A stretch of 14,825 nt of DNA from an uncultured Eubacteriales bacterium (GCA_900547295.1 URGK01000067.1:1-14825); one strand, 5' to 3'; counted from the stretch's first letter, positions 1 to 7,665 are shown. Notes: a model not told the origin generated them from the letters alone. Made by a program: numbers and translations.

Positions 1-23
1 TCTGATGTGAATAGTTTCTTCAT
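1..23 (-). CDS. 5' end of a SAM-riboswitch-controlled gene (partial)
   Basis: Only seven codons are visible, reading MKKLFTS, before the gene runs off the left edge. The start is supported by an AAAGGAG ribosome binding site (32-38) eight bases upstream of ATG at 23. The gene lies directly downstream of a SAM-I riboswitch and its terminator, so it is probably involved in methionine, cysteine or SAM metabolism or transport. The basic, hydrophobic start would suit a signal peptide, for example of a methionine ABC transporter binding protein, but seven residues cannot establish this. Confidence 0.6.
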
Positions 24-57
24 TGTGTTATCTCCTTTAATCTTTAATCCTTATCGA

Positions 58-87
58 AATAAAAACGCCTCTTTTCTGAAAAGAGGC
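58..87 (-). terminator. Intrinsic terminator of the SAM-I riboswitch
   Basis: On the minus strand a perfect 9-bp stem (GCCTCTTTT / AAAAGAGGC, 67-87, with a 3-base loop) is followed by GTTTTTATTT. It lies between the SAM-I aptamer and the downstream gene. The GAGG in the 3' strand of aptamer helix P1 (105-108) is complementary to the CCTC in the terminator's 5' arm. This is the expected geometry for an antiterminator that forms when SAM is absent. Confidence 0.9.
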
Positions 88-104
88 ATATAACTTACTG
101 AATT

Positions 105-203
105 CCTCATCTTTCAGAATTGATATTCTGTAGGATTTAGCACCTTGTTGATACAGGTTGCCGGGCTTCACTGGGCCTATTCCCTCAGCCGCTCTTAATA
201 AGG
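105..203 (-). ncRNA. SAM-I riboswitch (S-box) aptamer
   Basis: Read on the minus strand, the segment has the S-box landmarks in order: the 5' P1 strand CCTTATT, AAGAGCGGCTGAGGGA, then GGCCC, the GCCCGGCAACC core, and AAGGTGCTAAATCC. It ends with the 3' P1 strand GATGAGG, which pairs with CCTTATT (two G-U pairs). SAM binding stabilises P1 and allows the downstream terminator to form, switching off the leftward gene. The call rests on recognising the conserved core by eye; no covariance model was run. Confidence 0.93.
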
Positions 204-232
204 ATTATATTTAGTTCTTCAACATAATATAT

Positions 233-260
233 ATTATATTACATACTTCACAATTGTCAA
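233..260 (-). promoter_or_regulatory. Sigma-A-type promoter driving the SAM-I leader
   Basis: On the minus strand, TTGACA (255-260) and TATAAT (233-238) are both perfect matches, separated by 16 bp. Transcription would start near 225, about 20 bases before the aptamer. Its -35 box is one base away from the -35 box of the rightward promoter, so the two promoters are back to back and may compete or share a regulator. Confidence 0.82.
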
Positions 261-261
261 C

Positions 262-289
262 TTGTAATTTCTTCAGAATAGGGTATACT
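262..289 (+). promoter_or_regulatory. Probable promoter of the three-gene rightward unit
   Basis: TTGTAA (262-267) and TATACT (284-289) are separated by 16 bp, placing transcription start near 296, about 30 bases before the preferred start codon at 325. A start codon at 298 would leave almost no leader, which also argues for 325. The match is moderate: 4/6 at -35 and 5/6 at -10. Confidence 0.5.
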
Positions 290-324
290 TAATGTGATTG
301 ATTATTAAAAGGAAGGTAAGGCTT

Positions 325-1506
325 TTGAATAAATCAGAACTAAAACTTATAAAGGGAGGGCTGTGCGACAGCCCTGCCAGCAGAAGCATATCATTCATAT
401 CGGCCTATGTGACGGACACAAGGCTTATGGGTGTAATATGCATGTATGCACACTGGATAATAGATGATGAGGACCTGCACCAGTTCTTCTATTTTGACTG
501 CGAGGAGCACGGCTTTGAACGCTACAAGAGTGTTAAGGGCAATGATATGGCTCAGATTGTCATAGTTGAGCAGTCCTTTGCGGGAGGACTTGGCGGCAGG
601 CAGATAGACATAACTGAGAAACAGACAAGAGCTATGCTGCAAAAATATGTGGATTTCAACAACAGCCACAATATCAAGCTTCCGCCTGATGCGGCAGAGT
701 ACGAGTTTGTGACCGAAAAAAGAATTGACTTTACAGACGATGAAAAACAGGAGCTGATGAAAAAGGAATGTACGGCGATAACCTCGGAGTATCAGACTGC
801 AAACTATTTTCTTATGAGATGCTTCGGTCACGATTATGAGGCTGCAAGGTTTCTTGCAGAGGACAACGTAGATGTTACATTGTATGACGACTGCAAGGCG
901 GCGGCGCTTTACCGCAATGTCATAGATGAGATTTCGGAGGGCAGATATATGTGCGAAAGCCTTATCGACTCCGGCGAGAGATACACGCTGCTGGTTTCAG
1001 AGGTTCACGTTGAGAATTTCAGGGTTACTCATTTTGAGAAATGCTCAGGCTTTAAGGTCAGCTCGGCAGAGGCGGCAATGATGCTTGCAAGACCTGAATT
1101 TGTGACAGTGTATGATATACTTACAAGCCCTGAAATATTCGATATGGGCATGATGGAGCTTTCCCTGAACTCAATGGTTACATCTCACGAAAACGGCAGG
1201 TTCTATATGATTTTCAACAAGAACAATGAGCATGTCAACAAGAGAGTGTTCAAAATGAGTGAGGATGTGTACGGTATATATTATGTTACGGCATTCGGTC
1301 AGCTCATAGCTGCGGCATACAGTATCGAAAACATTCACAGCCTCGAAAGAGACTTGAGGAGAAGTGACCTGAGCAAATATCTTGCGCTGGTTTCAAAATA
1401 TGAGTTCAAAGAGCCGATACTGTATGATTTTGTGCAGAGTGATTTTGAGGATTTTGAGGATTTTCTTGACTATATACAGGACTTTTTTAACGAGGACGAT
1501 GACTGA
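325..1506 (+). CDS. Conserved-looking hypothetical protein, about 393 aa, acidic C-terminus
   Basis: I do not recognise this protein. It has no signal peptide or membrane segment and looks cytosolic. The last 26 residues are strongly acidic and aromatic (repeated DFEDF, ending EDDD). I chose the TTG at 325 because AAGGAAGG (309-316) sits about 8 bases upstream; a longer in-frame TTG at 298 has no ribosome binding site and lies at the likely transcription start. The mature start would read LNKSELKLIKGG, which resembles a double-glycine leader motif but sits on an unusually large protein. The next gene begins 15 bases downstream, so it is probably cotranscribed with the membrane protein and the TfoX-like gene. 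No function is proposed. Confidence 0.85.
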   Translation: MNKSELKLIKGGLCDSPASRSISFISAYVTDTRLMGVICMYAHWIIDDEDLHQFFYFDCEEHGFERYKSVKGNDMAQIVIVEQSFAGGLGGRQIDITEKQTRAMLQKYVDFNNSHNIKLPPDAAEYEFVTEKRIDFTDDEKQELMKKECTAITSEYQTANYFLMRCFGHDYEAARFLAEDNVDVTLYDDCKAAALYRNVIDEISEGRYMCESLIDSGERYTLLVSEVHVENFRVTHFEKCSGFKVSSAEAAMMLARPEFVTVYDILTSPEIFDMGMMELSLNSMVTSHENGRFYMIFNKNNEHVNKRVFKMSEDVYGIYYVTAFGQLIAAAYSIENIHSLERDLRRSDLSKYLALVSKYEFKEPILYDFVQSDFEDFEDFLDYIQDFFNEDDD

Positions 1507-1521
1507 AACAAAGAGTAGATT

Positions 1522-1974
1522 ATGAAATGGATTAATGTATACGGCCTTGTAATGATTGCAGTTATTATGATACCTAATATTGCTTTTGCGGTCAGGTGCA
1601 GAGACGGGTTTGAAAACCTGTGGCAAAACAGATTTGTTGAGATTGCAGAGCAGGCAGGCAGATTCAGCTGCTTTGCCCTGATGATTTTCAATATACCGGG
1701 GGTTTATATGGGTTTTGAAACAGACAGCGCCCTGCATATATACCTTGTAGCAGACGGGCTGATGATTGCAGCCTACTGCCTTATCTGGATTATATGTTTC
1801 AGAAAGCCGGGAATGTTTCGGGCGATAGCGCTGTCGGTGCTTCCCGCTGCCGTATTCCTTGCAAGCGGGATTATGAGCAGATATATACTGCTTGTAATAG
1901 CTGCGGCAGTATTTGCCCCGGCGCATATATTACTTAGCTGCAAAAATGCAGTGGCTTTACAAAAGGAGAAATAG
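1522..1974 (+). CDS. Small multi-pass membrane protein of unknown function
   Basis: This 150-aa protein is mostly hydrophobic, with about five predicted membrane segments near residues 4-24, 47-65, 72-93, 99-117 and 119-139, and a short basic C-terminal tail ending KEK. A charged stretch (residues 25-46, CRDGFENLWQNRF) lies between the first two segments. No catalytic motif or transporter signature is visible. The ribosome binding site is weak (AAAGAG, about ten bases upstream of ATG). The stop is three bases before the start of the next gene, so the genes are almost certainly cotranscribed and probably translationally coupled. I do not recognise the family beyond a general small integral-membrane protein. 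Confidence 0.85.
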   Translation: MKWINVYGLVMIAVIMIPNIAFAVRCRDGFENLWQNRFVEIAEQAGRFSCFALMIFNIPGVYMGFETDSALHIYLVADGLMIAAYCLIWIICFRKPGMFRAIALSVLPAAVFLASGIMSRYILLVIAAAVFAPAHILLSCKNAVALQKEK

Positions 1975-1977
1975 ATT

Positions 1978-2292
1978 ATGGCATCATCAAAGGAATATCT
2001 GGAGTTTGTACTTGAGCAGCTGTCGGAGCTTGACGATATTACATACAGGGCAATGATGGGAGAGTACATCATATATTACAGAGGCAAAGTGGCAGGAGGC
2101 ATATATGACGACAGGTTTTTAGTCAAGCCTGTTCAGGCTGCAAGGGAGCTGATGCCGAACGCACGCTTTGAAAAGCCATATGACGGAGCAAAGGATATGC
2201 TGCTGGTAGATGAGCTTGAGGACAGAGAGTTTTTAAAGAAGCTGCTTGAAGCTATGTATGAGGAGCTTCCGGCACCCAAAAAGAAGAAATAG
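1978..2292 (+). CDS. TfoX/Sxy N-terminal-domain protein
   Basis: A 104-aa protein that matches the TfoX N-terminal domain (PF04993 type) over almost its full length. The characteristic block runs from about residue 22 to 52 (RAMMGEY, then IIYYRGKVAGGIYDDRF, then LVKP), followed by PYDGAKDMLLVDE near residues 66-78. It ends in a basic PKKKK tail. TfoX is known as a competence regulator in Gammaproteobacteria, but stand-alone N-domain proteins are widespread in Firmicutes with no settled role, so competence should not be assumed. A strong AAAAGGAG site precedes the ATG. It is the last gene of its unit, followed by a good terminator within ten bases. Confidence 0.9.
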   Translation: MASSKEYLEFVLEQLSELDDITYRAMMGEYIIYYRGKVAGGIYDDRFLVKPVQAARELMPNARFEKPYDGAKDMLLVDELEDREFLKKLLEAMYEELPAPKKKK

Positions 2293-2300
2293 ACACAAGA

Positions 2301-2333
2301 GGCAGAGGGCTAATACCCTTTGCCGATTTTTTT
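2301..2333 (+). terminator. Intrinsic terminator after the TfoX-like gene
   Basis: A 9-bp stem (GGCAGAGGG / CCCTTTGCC, one G-U pair) with a 6-base loop is followed by GATTTTTTT. It begins 8 bases after the stop codon and closes the rightward three-gene unit. Confidence 0.9.
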
Positions 2334-2499
2334 GCCCCGAAGTTTCCGCAAGTGTCAATTGACTCACATGGTAACTATACTGAATTTGTATTTCGGTAAT
2401 GCTACAATCATTATATATAACGAAATTTAAGATTGCCGCGGTGAATGGTTCCATTTATATAACATCACCGCAGAGTCTTTAGAGGAGGAGATATTGTTT
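2334..2499 (+). promoter_or_regulatory. Upstream region of the secreted beta-helix-like protein, with a leader hairpin
   Basis: No clean promoter is visible. TTGTAT (2386-2391) with AT-rich -10 candidates (TTATAT at 2411) has 19-bp spacing, and TTGACT at 2359 is too close to TATACT at 2376. A dyad lies at 2438-2471: GCGGTGA pairs perfectly with TCACCGC, and the loop contains a second small hairpin (AATGG/CCATT). It ends about ten bases before the GGAGGAG ribosome binding site. It could stabilise the mRNA or be a protein-binding site; neither is shown. Confidence 0.35.
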
Positions 2500-5109
2500 A
2501 TGAGAAGCATATTAACAAAAAAACTGATGGCAGTACTGCTTGCGGTATGTATGATAGCGGCGCTAATGCCTGTGGGCGTATTTGCGGCAGATTCGGCAAC
2601 ACAAACGGCAGATTTCACCACAGGGGAATGTGAGAATGCAATAAACTTACTCAATGATTATAAAACAGGTCAGACGAACTCTACCTGGGATAACGGCAGC
2701 AAGACTCTCACCCTGAACGGCATTAACTTCACCACCACTGCCAAAACGGCTGTGAAGCTGCCTGCCGGGTCCACCATCGTCCTCAAGGACGGAACATCCA
2801 ACACCATCCAAAGTGGCGGTGTTACTTTGAATGTAAGCGGCGACTACTCGAATCAGACCTACATCAACGCTCTGGACGCTGCGGGCAGCCTCACCATTAA
2901 GGGCGAGACGGAAGGCACAGGCGCCCTGAGCGTTGAGGCTGGTGCTCTCAAAAACAACGGTGACGGATGGGTCTATTCGACCGGCATCAGCGTAGATGGC
3001 AACTTCACTGTGGAGAGCGGCCTGGTTACGACCCGTGGCGGCTGTGTGGAGTCTGACGGCAGCTGCTTCTCTTACGGCGTCAAGATGGATAGTGATACTA
3101 AGAATAAAGCGTTGATGGTCACTGGCGGCACCCTTACGGCCATTGCCGACAAGGCGTATGAGCTGGTAGAGGGCGGTACTAAAAGAGCGGTGTTCTCACG
3201 TGGTGTGGAAGTGTACCGGGGCAGTGTTATTGTGTCCGGCGACGGCAAGCTGCGCGCCGAGAGCGTGAAGGAGATGGCAGAAGCAACCGTAATGTCCAAC
3301 GGCCTGTATATTTCCGCGGGCAACCTGACCGTGGAGCAGTCCGCTGAGGTGGCTGTAGCCGGTGCCCGTGCCGCATATATTTCCGGCGGCAGCATACAGC
3401 TGCAGGGCGGAAAGCTCACAGCTACCAGTACCCAAGAGCCCGATTACAATGGGAATCTCGGCTACGCCATATCTGTGAATGGGGACAAAACCGTCGCAAA
3501 TTCCGGCAACATTACTGTCAACGACGGCATTCTGGAAACCGTAAATGGCCAAATCTATATGTACACGATCGACGCCATGAAAAATCAGGGCATGTTCACC
3601 GTTACCGGCGGCACCATTGTGAACAGTGGCCAGTTGTACGGAGCTAAAAAAGTGGATATTTCCGGTGGCACTATGAAGACTCAGGGCATCGACACTGATG
3701 CGCTGAGTCTATCTGGCGGCACGCTTACCATTCGGGAGGCCGTGCGCAAGAACCCGTATTATAACAATCTGCTGGTTCGCCCTGCTTTGGATGTGAATAC
3801 TCTCACCGTCAGCGGTGGTACCCTGTATGCAGCATGGTATTGGGGCGAGTTCACGCCTATCGTGTTCCCTATAGATGACTACTACGGATACGCTGACCCC
3901 TTGGTGGAGATGAAGGATAGCAGCAGTAGTGCCACCTTCACCGGCGGCACCACCACCCTGGATACCGGCAAGGCCGGAAACACCGCCCTGCTGATCAAGG
4001 GGCAGCTGAACATAGGTGATGACATGGCGGAGACCGGCGCGGATACTAACCAATGCCAGATAAAGTCTGATATTCCTGTAAAAATCGCGGCTGCGACAGC
4101 AAGCACCACTATTACTATCGTCGATGTTGAGAATGTGAAACTCGACTATCAGCCGGGCAGCACCCCGCAGGCGTCAGCCAAGCCGGCAGGCGCTAATAAG
4201 GATAAATATGATATTCTTTTCGAGCGCTGGGAAAAGCTTGAGCAAAACGAAGCAGGCACTGTTACATACTGGTATTCCGACGAAAGCTACTATGAGAAAA
4301 ACGATCTTAAAATCACTGAATTTGAAAAGGATGTACAGTATAGATACTCCATCAAGTTGAAAGCAGTAGGTGACTATAAGTTTGATGATAATACCGGACT
4401 ATATATAAATGGCGGGGATTTAAAATCAGATGCAAATCCTGTAACTGTTTCTGATGACGGAAAAACTATCTGCTTTGAGGGCGTAATGACCATAACTCCA
4501 AAAGCTTTCAGTGGAGGAGGCTCTTATGTGCCTGTTCAGAAGCCTGAAATCATTACAGGCGAGGGAGGCAAGGCAACCCTTGAAAACAACGGCACAACGC
4601 TTGTTATAGCCCCTGACGACGGTATGCAGATTTCAAAGGTAACTGTAAACGGCAATGAAGTAACAGTTACTGATAATAAGATTACAGGACTTAAAACAGG
4701 AGATAAGGTAGAAGTAACATTTGATAAAATACCACCGGCTAAGGAAGAAATTGATAAGGCCTTTAAAGAAAAGCTCCTTAATCTGGGACTTACAGTCAGA
4801 ACCTCAAAGACAACTAAAAAGAACGTCAAGGCTGTGGTTAAGGAAACATCAGAATTAAAGGACCTTATTAAGGAAATTAAAGATGCAGGATATACTGTTA
4901 AATACAAGTTCTACAGGTCAACTAAGAAATCATCGAAGTATATCGCTACAGTTACAAAGACTGAGAATACATATACTAATACAACAGGTAAAAAAGGTAC
5001 AAAATATTATTACAAGGCAAGACTTGCGGTATATGATACCGATGGAAATCTGGTAGCACAGACTGAATTAAAACAGTGTAAATATGGTCTTAGGACGTGG
5101 AGTAAGTAA
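2500..5109 (+). CDS. Secreted beta-helix / carbohydrate-binding-type surface protein, 869 aa
   Basis: ATG at 2500 is preferred over an in-frame TTG at 2494, because GGAGGAG (2483-2489) is then correctly spaced. Residues 1-29 form a Sec signal peptide (basic RSILTKK, hydrophobic core, VFA cleavage). Residues of about 55-550 consist of short repeating beta rungs of the type LTVSGGTL.A / G.I.V..G, as in right-handed beta-helices and Cthe_2159-like carbohydrate-binding domains. Residues of about 570-672 form an Ig-like module (VQYRYSIKLKA). Residues of about 682-746 resemble the small bacterial-repeat modules with VTVNGNEV and LKTGDKVEVTF. The last 100 residues form a fibronectin-like module (GTKYYYKARLAVYD) common at the C-termini of Clostridia exoproteins. 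No LPXTG motif or transmembrane anchor is seen. G+C is much higher in the beta-helix part than in the C-terminal modules. Ligand unknown. Confidence 0.88.
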   Translation: MRSILTKKLMAVLLAVCMIAALMPVGVFAADSATQTADFTTGECENAINLLNDYKTGQTNSTWDNGSKTLTLNGINFTTTAKTAVKLPAGSTIVLKDGTSNTIQSGGVTLNVSGDYSNQTYINALDAAGSLTIKGETEGTGALSVEAGALKNNGDGWVYSTGISVDGNFTVESGLVTTRGGCVESDGSCFSYGVKMDSDTKNKALMVTGGTLTAIADKAYELVEGGTKRAVFSRGVEVYRGSVIVSGDGKLRAESVKEMAEATVMSNGLYISAGNLTVEQSAEVAVAGARAAYISGGSIQLQGGKLTATSTQEPDYNGNLGYAISVNGDKTVANSGNITVNDGILETVNGQIYMYTIDAMKNQGMFTVTGGTIVNSGQLYGAKKVDISGGTMKTQGIDTDALSLSGGTLTIREAVRKNPYYNNLLVRPALDVNTLTVSGGTLYAAWYWGEFTPIVFPIDDYYGYADPLVEMKDSSSSATFTGGTTTLDTGKAGNTALLIKGQLNIGDDMAETGADTNQCQIKSDIPVKIAAATASTTITIVDVENVKLDYQPGSTPQASAKPAGANKDKYDILFERWEKLEQNEAGTVTYWYSDESYYEKNDLKITEFEKDVQYRYSIKLKAVGDYKFDDNTGLYINGGDLKSDANPVTVSDDGKTICFEGVMTITPKAFSGGGSYVPVQKPEIITGEGGKATLENNGTTLVIAPDDGMQISKVTVNGNEVTVTDNKITGLKTGDKVEVTFDKIPPAKEEIDKAFKEKLLNLGLTVRTSKTTKKNVKAVVKETSELKDLIKEIKDAGYTVKYKFYRSTKKSSKYIATVTKTENTYTNTTGKKGTKYYYKARLAVYDTDGNLVAQTELKQCKYGLRTWSK

Positions 5110-5124
5110 ATAACGTGAATAATG

Positions 5125-5150
5125 TAGGCGGTCGTAATGGCCGCCTATTA
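5125..5150 (+). terminator. Weak stem-loop after the secreted protein
   Basis: TAGGCGGTC pairs with GGCCGCCTA (5125-5147; perfect except one G-U), with a 5-base loop, 15 bases after the stop codon. The tail is only TTATAATGG, so as an intrinsic terminator it is weak, although its position is right. Confidence 0.5.
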
Positions 5151-5208
5151 TAATGGAGTTGATTGTCTGGAAAATATAAAATATATAACCAACAATTAGA
5201 AAAAATGC

Positions 5209-5237
5209 TTGACAAAGGCATGATGTATGGATGTAAT
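5209..5237 (+). promoter_or_regulatory. Near-consensus promoter of the Rpn-family gene
   Basis: TTGACA (5209-5214, 6/6) and TGTAAT (5232-5237, 5/6) are separated by 17 bp. Transcription would start near 5244, leaving a leader of about 60 bases. The downstream gene therefore looks monocistronic and constitutively transcribable. Confidence 0.72.
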
Positions 5238-5306
5238 TGCTAATAATCCCTAAATTAAATAAAAGAGGTTAAAAATTATAATTGCATGCAAAAAGGAGGT
5301 TAAACT

Positions 5307-6242
5307 TTGGGCTTATTTACAGACAATCGCAGAGAGAGATTCAGCTTTACTGATGATATGGTATTTCATATGATATATGGACAGGGAACAGAGGAGTCAA
5401 AAAAAGCCCTCATAGCATTACTTAATACCGTAACAGGAGAGGATCTGACGGAAACACCTATTAAGGACATCAATATACTTAATCCAATTGACTATCGCAA
5501 AAGAGAGAACTATAAGCAGGTTGAATTTGATATCAGGCTCGAAACAGATACCGGTGACCTGTTTGATGTGGAAATGGAGAAGCAGCCTGACAGATATTTT
5601 AAGGACAGATGTGTGCTGTATGTAATGAAATTAGGCGATAAAGCATTGGATAAAGGCGAGAAATATGATAAAATAAGAAAAACAACAATGGTGGCATTTG
5701 CGGGAGGAAAACTGCTTGATGATGAAGATATATACCATGAGATATTTGGCATCATAGGTGAAAAAAGCCGGAAAAGGCTGTCCGGCAACCTGAGATTTCA
5801 TTTAATAGAAATAGACAAGGTGGATAAAACTAAGGATATATCTGATATGACACCGCTTGAGAGAGTGTCGGTTTACTTCAGATATGCAAATGACCCGAAC
5901 AAGGAAGAATTGATAGAGAAGCTGATAGACAGCGGAGAGGAGGCGATCATTTTGACAGAGAATATATTCAGAGAACTGACGGCAGATGATATAGCCTATG
6001 AGAAAATGCTGGCAAGGCAGAAGTTTTTATGGAGATACGGTTCAGGTCTTTCGGCGGCAAGAGAACAGGGACTTAAGGAAGGTATTGAGAAGGGTCTTGA
6101 GCAGGGTAGGAGCGAAGGCGAGGCTTCCGGCAGAGCTGCTGAGAAACTGGAGATGGCTAAGGCGCTAAAGGCTAAGGGTGTTGATATTGATATAATTGCT
6201 GAAACTTCCGGTTTAGATGCAGAAGAGATAGAACAGCTATAA
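5307..6242 (+). CDS. Rpn family recombination-promoting nuclease / PD-(D/E)XK transposase-like protein
   Basis: A full-length 311-aa member of the Rpn/PDDEXK_2 family (PF12784 type). The start is RRERFSFTDDMVFHMIYG, and the nuclease core has D75 in EFDIRLE and E89-M-E91 in DVEMEKQ, the expected active-site acidic residues. The C-terminus from about residue 250 carries the family's Gly/Glu/Lys-rich helical segment (EGIEKGLEQGRSEGEASG) and a closing helix ending EEIEQL. Characterised Rpn proteins of E. coli are DNA endonucleases that promote RecA-independent recombination, and some act in phage defence; activity here is inferred. Start is TTG at 5307, seven bases after a strong AAAGGAGG. No transposon ends flank it, so it should not be taken as a mobile element on its own. 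Confidence 0.93.
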   Translation: MGLFTDNRRERFSFTDDMVFHMIYGQGTEESKKALIALLNTVTGEDLTETPIKDINILNPIDYRKRENYKQVEFDIRLETDTGDLFDVEMEKQPDRYFKDRCVLYVMKLGDKALDKGEKYDKIRKTTMVAFAGGKLLDDEDIYHEIFGIIGEKSRKRLSGNLRFHLIEIDKVDKTKDISDMTPLERVSVYFRYANDPNKEELIEKLIDSGEEAIILTENIFRELTADDIAYEKMLARQKFLWRYGSGLSAAREQGLKEGIEKGLEQGRSEGEASGRAAEKLEMAKALKAKGVDIDIIAETSGLDAEEIEQL

Positions 6243-6374
6243 AGAGTGGCGTGTGTATATTCATTTTGGCAAATATACCGTGGCAATACGGCTTGACTGC
6301 CTGCTTTTGATTTAAAACCACACGATAATTTACAGTACCATTATTTATACATACAAGACATTGTTTGCAGAAAC

Positions 6375-6420
6375 GAAAAAGGTCGATGCATTAGCGGGAA
6401 TAAACCGTTAGAGCACCGAC
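6375..6420 (-). terminator. Terminator of the leftward surface operon
   Basis: On the minus strand, GTCGGTGC pairs with GCATCGAC (one G-T pair). An inner partial stem follows (TAACGG with CCGCTA, one mismatch), then CTTTTTC. It lies 16-61 bases after the stop of the last operon gene. On the plus strand the same hairpin is followed by TCTTTATAT, so it may also help end transcription from the Rpn-family gene, which lacks a convincing terminator of its own. Confidence 0.75.
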
Positions 6421-6435
6421 TCTTTATATATAGAG

Positions 6436-7173
6436 CTAGGATTGTTTTCTCTTTCTTTTTAAGATAAGTGCCAGCGCAGCCGCCAGAGTACAGCAGCTTG
6501 AGGCAAACAGTGTAAACCATAATGATAAATTACTGCTGTCACCTGTCTTAGGTGAATTTGAATTTGTAGGTGTGGTGTTATTACCATCAGGTTTGGCAGG
6601 GTTTGGCGTATTATTGTTTCCTGTCTGCTTTAAAAACAGATAGTAGCCTGTAGAGCCGATTGTAAAGCTTGCAGTGCCTGAAATCTTAGAGTAACGCAGC
6701 TGCTTCAGGTGTCCGTTTGTATCCATATAATACAGCTTGGTATCTTCATAGCCCTTTTGCATAGTAAGCGTGATGGTGACATTTCCTGCAGGTTTTACAT
6801 GTTTATCATTGTTATCGTAAAAACCCAGATAATACGGAATTGAATTCTTGTCAGCCTTTGGTAAATTGCCTGTAAGCCATTTGTGCGCTGCAGGTTCATC
6901 GGAGACTGTTACAGGCACGATAATTATACGCATGTTGGTATCGGCTTCGTTTTCGTTGCTGCCGCTTAGCGTTACTCCGCCCGGAAGCTGCACGGTGTCA
7001 AGTCCCGGTACACCTAAAGTAATTTCATAGTAATCTTTAACCTTCTGATAATTGCCGTACACCTCCATTTTTGCACTGCCGGGAACATATGATATATGTG
7101 TTTGCGCCGCATATGCAGATACGGGGCATAAAATCAGAAGAGCAGTCATAATTGCCGCAATAAGTTTTTTCAT
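6436..7173 (-). CDS. Cell-wall-anchored surface protein with SPKTG sorting signal
   Basis: A 245-aa sortase substrate. Residues 1-22 are a Sec signal peptide (MKKLIAAIM, cleavage near AYA-AQ). Residues 25-182 form a beta-rich extracellular region ending in a module with ITLTMQKGYEDTKLYYMD and a YYLFLK strand, like the terminal Ig-type modules of Clostridia surface proteins. Residues 185-206 are an Asn/Pro/Thr-rich spacer. SPKTG (207-211), a hydrophobic stretch (about 216-238) and a basic tail (KRKRK) complete an LPXTG-variant sorting signal. No sortase gene is in the window. It is the last gene of the five-gene operon; its AAGGGGAG site overlaps the stop of the gene before it, 15 bases away, so coupling is likely. 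It may tether the complex built by the upstream genes to peptidoglycan (inference). Confidence 0.88.
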   Translation of the reverse strand: MKKLIAAIMTALLILCPVSAYAAQTHISYVPGSAKMEVYGNYQKVKDYYEITLGVPGLDTVQLPGGVTLSGSNENEADTNMRIIIVPVTVSDEPAAHKWLTGNLPKADKNSIPYYLGFYDNNDKHVKPAGNVTITLTMQKGYEDTKLYYMDTNGHLKQLRYSKISGTASFTIGSTGYYLFLKQTGNNNTPNPAKPDGNNTTPTNSNSPKTGDSSNLSLWFTLFASSCCTLAAALALILKRKRKQS

Positions 7174-7188
7174 AATAATTCACTCCCC

Positions 7189-7665
7189 TTATTCAGCTTT
7201 TAAATCTGTATTTAATGCAATAGCCCCTGCGCTCTGATATGTGTCAGGCGCATAAGCCATTATTTTTAATGTTATTGATGAGGTGCCCTTAGGAATCTCA
7301 TCAAGTTCTATCGATTGTATATATTCGCCCGGCTTTATAAGACCGCTTTCTCCGAGAATATTCTCATCTTTATCAAGCAGACGTGCCTTGAGCCAGATAT
7401 TATTCTCAGCAGGGTTTGTAAGCCATATGTCTGTTTTACCGTTTTCTGCGGTAAGATTGCCTGCGGCATAGAATTTAAAATCACCTGCGTCGAGGTCACC
7501 GTAGCCTGCCGATTCAGGTACATCAGGTGTGCCTGTCTGCGCAGCAGGGTCAAACGGCGGCGGTGTGAAACTTTTGCCGCTGCCTGAGGTCACAAGCATT
7601 ATGACCATAATTATTGCAGCTACAGCGCATATTACAACTGCAGCCGGAAGCAATAGTTTTTTCAT
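7189..7665 (-). CDS. Membrane-anchored NP/PG-type protein (second copy)
   Basis: A 158-aa protein with one N-terminal membrane segment (about residues 4-26, MKKLLLPAAV onward), a Pro-rich linker (33-50) and an extracellular beta-rich domain. No lipobox is seen, so it is probably held by an uncleaved signal anchor. Its domain shares ordered landmarks with the 176-aa product of 8421-8951: TNP (83-85; ANP there), ESGLIKPG (106-113; QSGTISPG there), LD (121-122) and PDT followed by NTD (140-142, 152-154). The two are probably distant paralogues. It directly follows the small ISW-domain gene, as the other copy directly follows the large ISW-domain gene, which suggests a partner, chaperone or anchor role for each. 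AGGAGG lies nine bases upstream of ATG at 7665. Confidence 0.82.
   Translation of the reverse strand: MKKLLLPAAVVICAVAAIIMVIMLVTSGSGKSFTPPPFDPAAQTGTPDVPESAGYGDLDAGDFKFYAAGNLTAENGKTDIWLTNPAENNIWLKARLLDKDENILGESGLIKPGEYIQSIELDEIPKGTSSITLKIMAYAPDTYQSAGAIALNTDLKAE

Noticed and set aside
1393..1926. Minus-strand open frame of 177 codons
   Set aside because: It lies antisense to two genes of a tight rightward unit, is Cys/His/Tyr-rich as typical for shadow frames, and has no recognisable domain.
1978..2292. Assigning a competence function to the TfoX-like gene
   Set aside because: Only the N-terminal domain is present, no competence genes are nearby, and the known role is from Gammaproteobacteria.
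2359..2381. TTGACT ... TATACT as a promoter for the secreted beta-helix gene
   Set aside because: The spacing is only 11 bp, too short for a sigma-A promoter.
3072..4109. Several minus-strand open frames under the secreted beta-helix gene
   Set aside because: They arise from the C/G-ending codons of the sense gene and show no start signals or family resemblance.
5307..6242. Reading the Rpn-family gene as an insertion sequence
   Set aside because: No terminal inverted repeats or target duplications are seen around it, and it has its own promoter and normal context.
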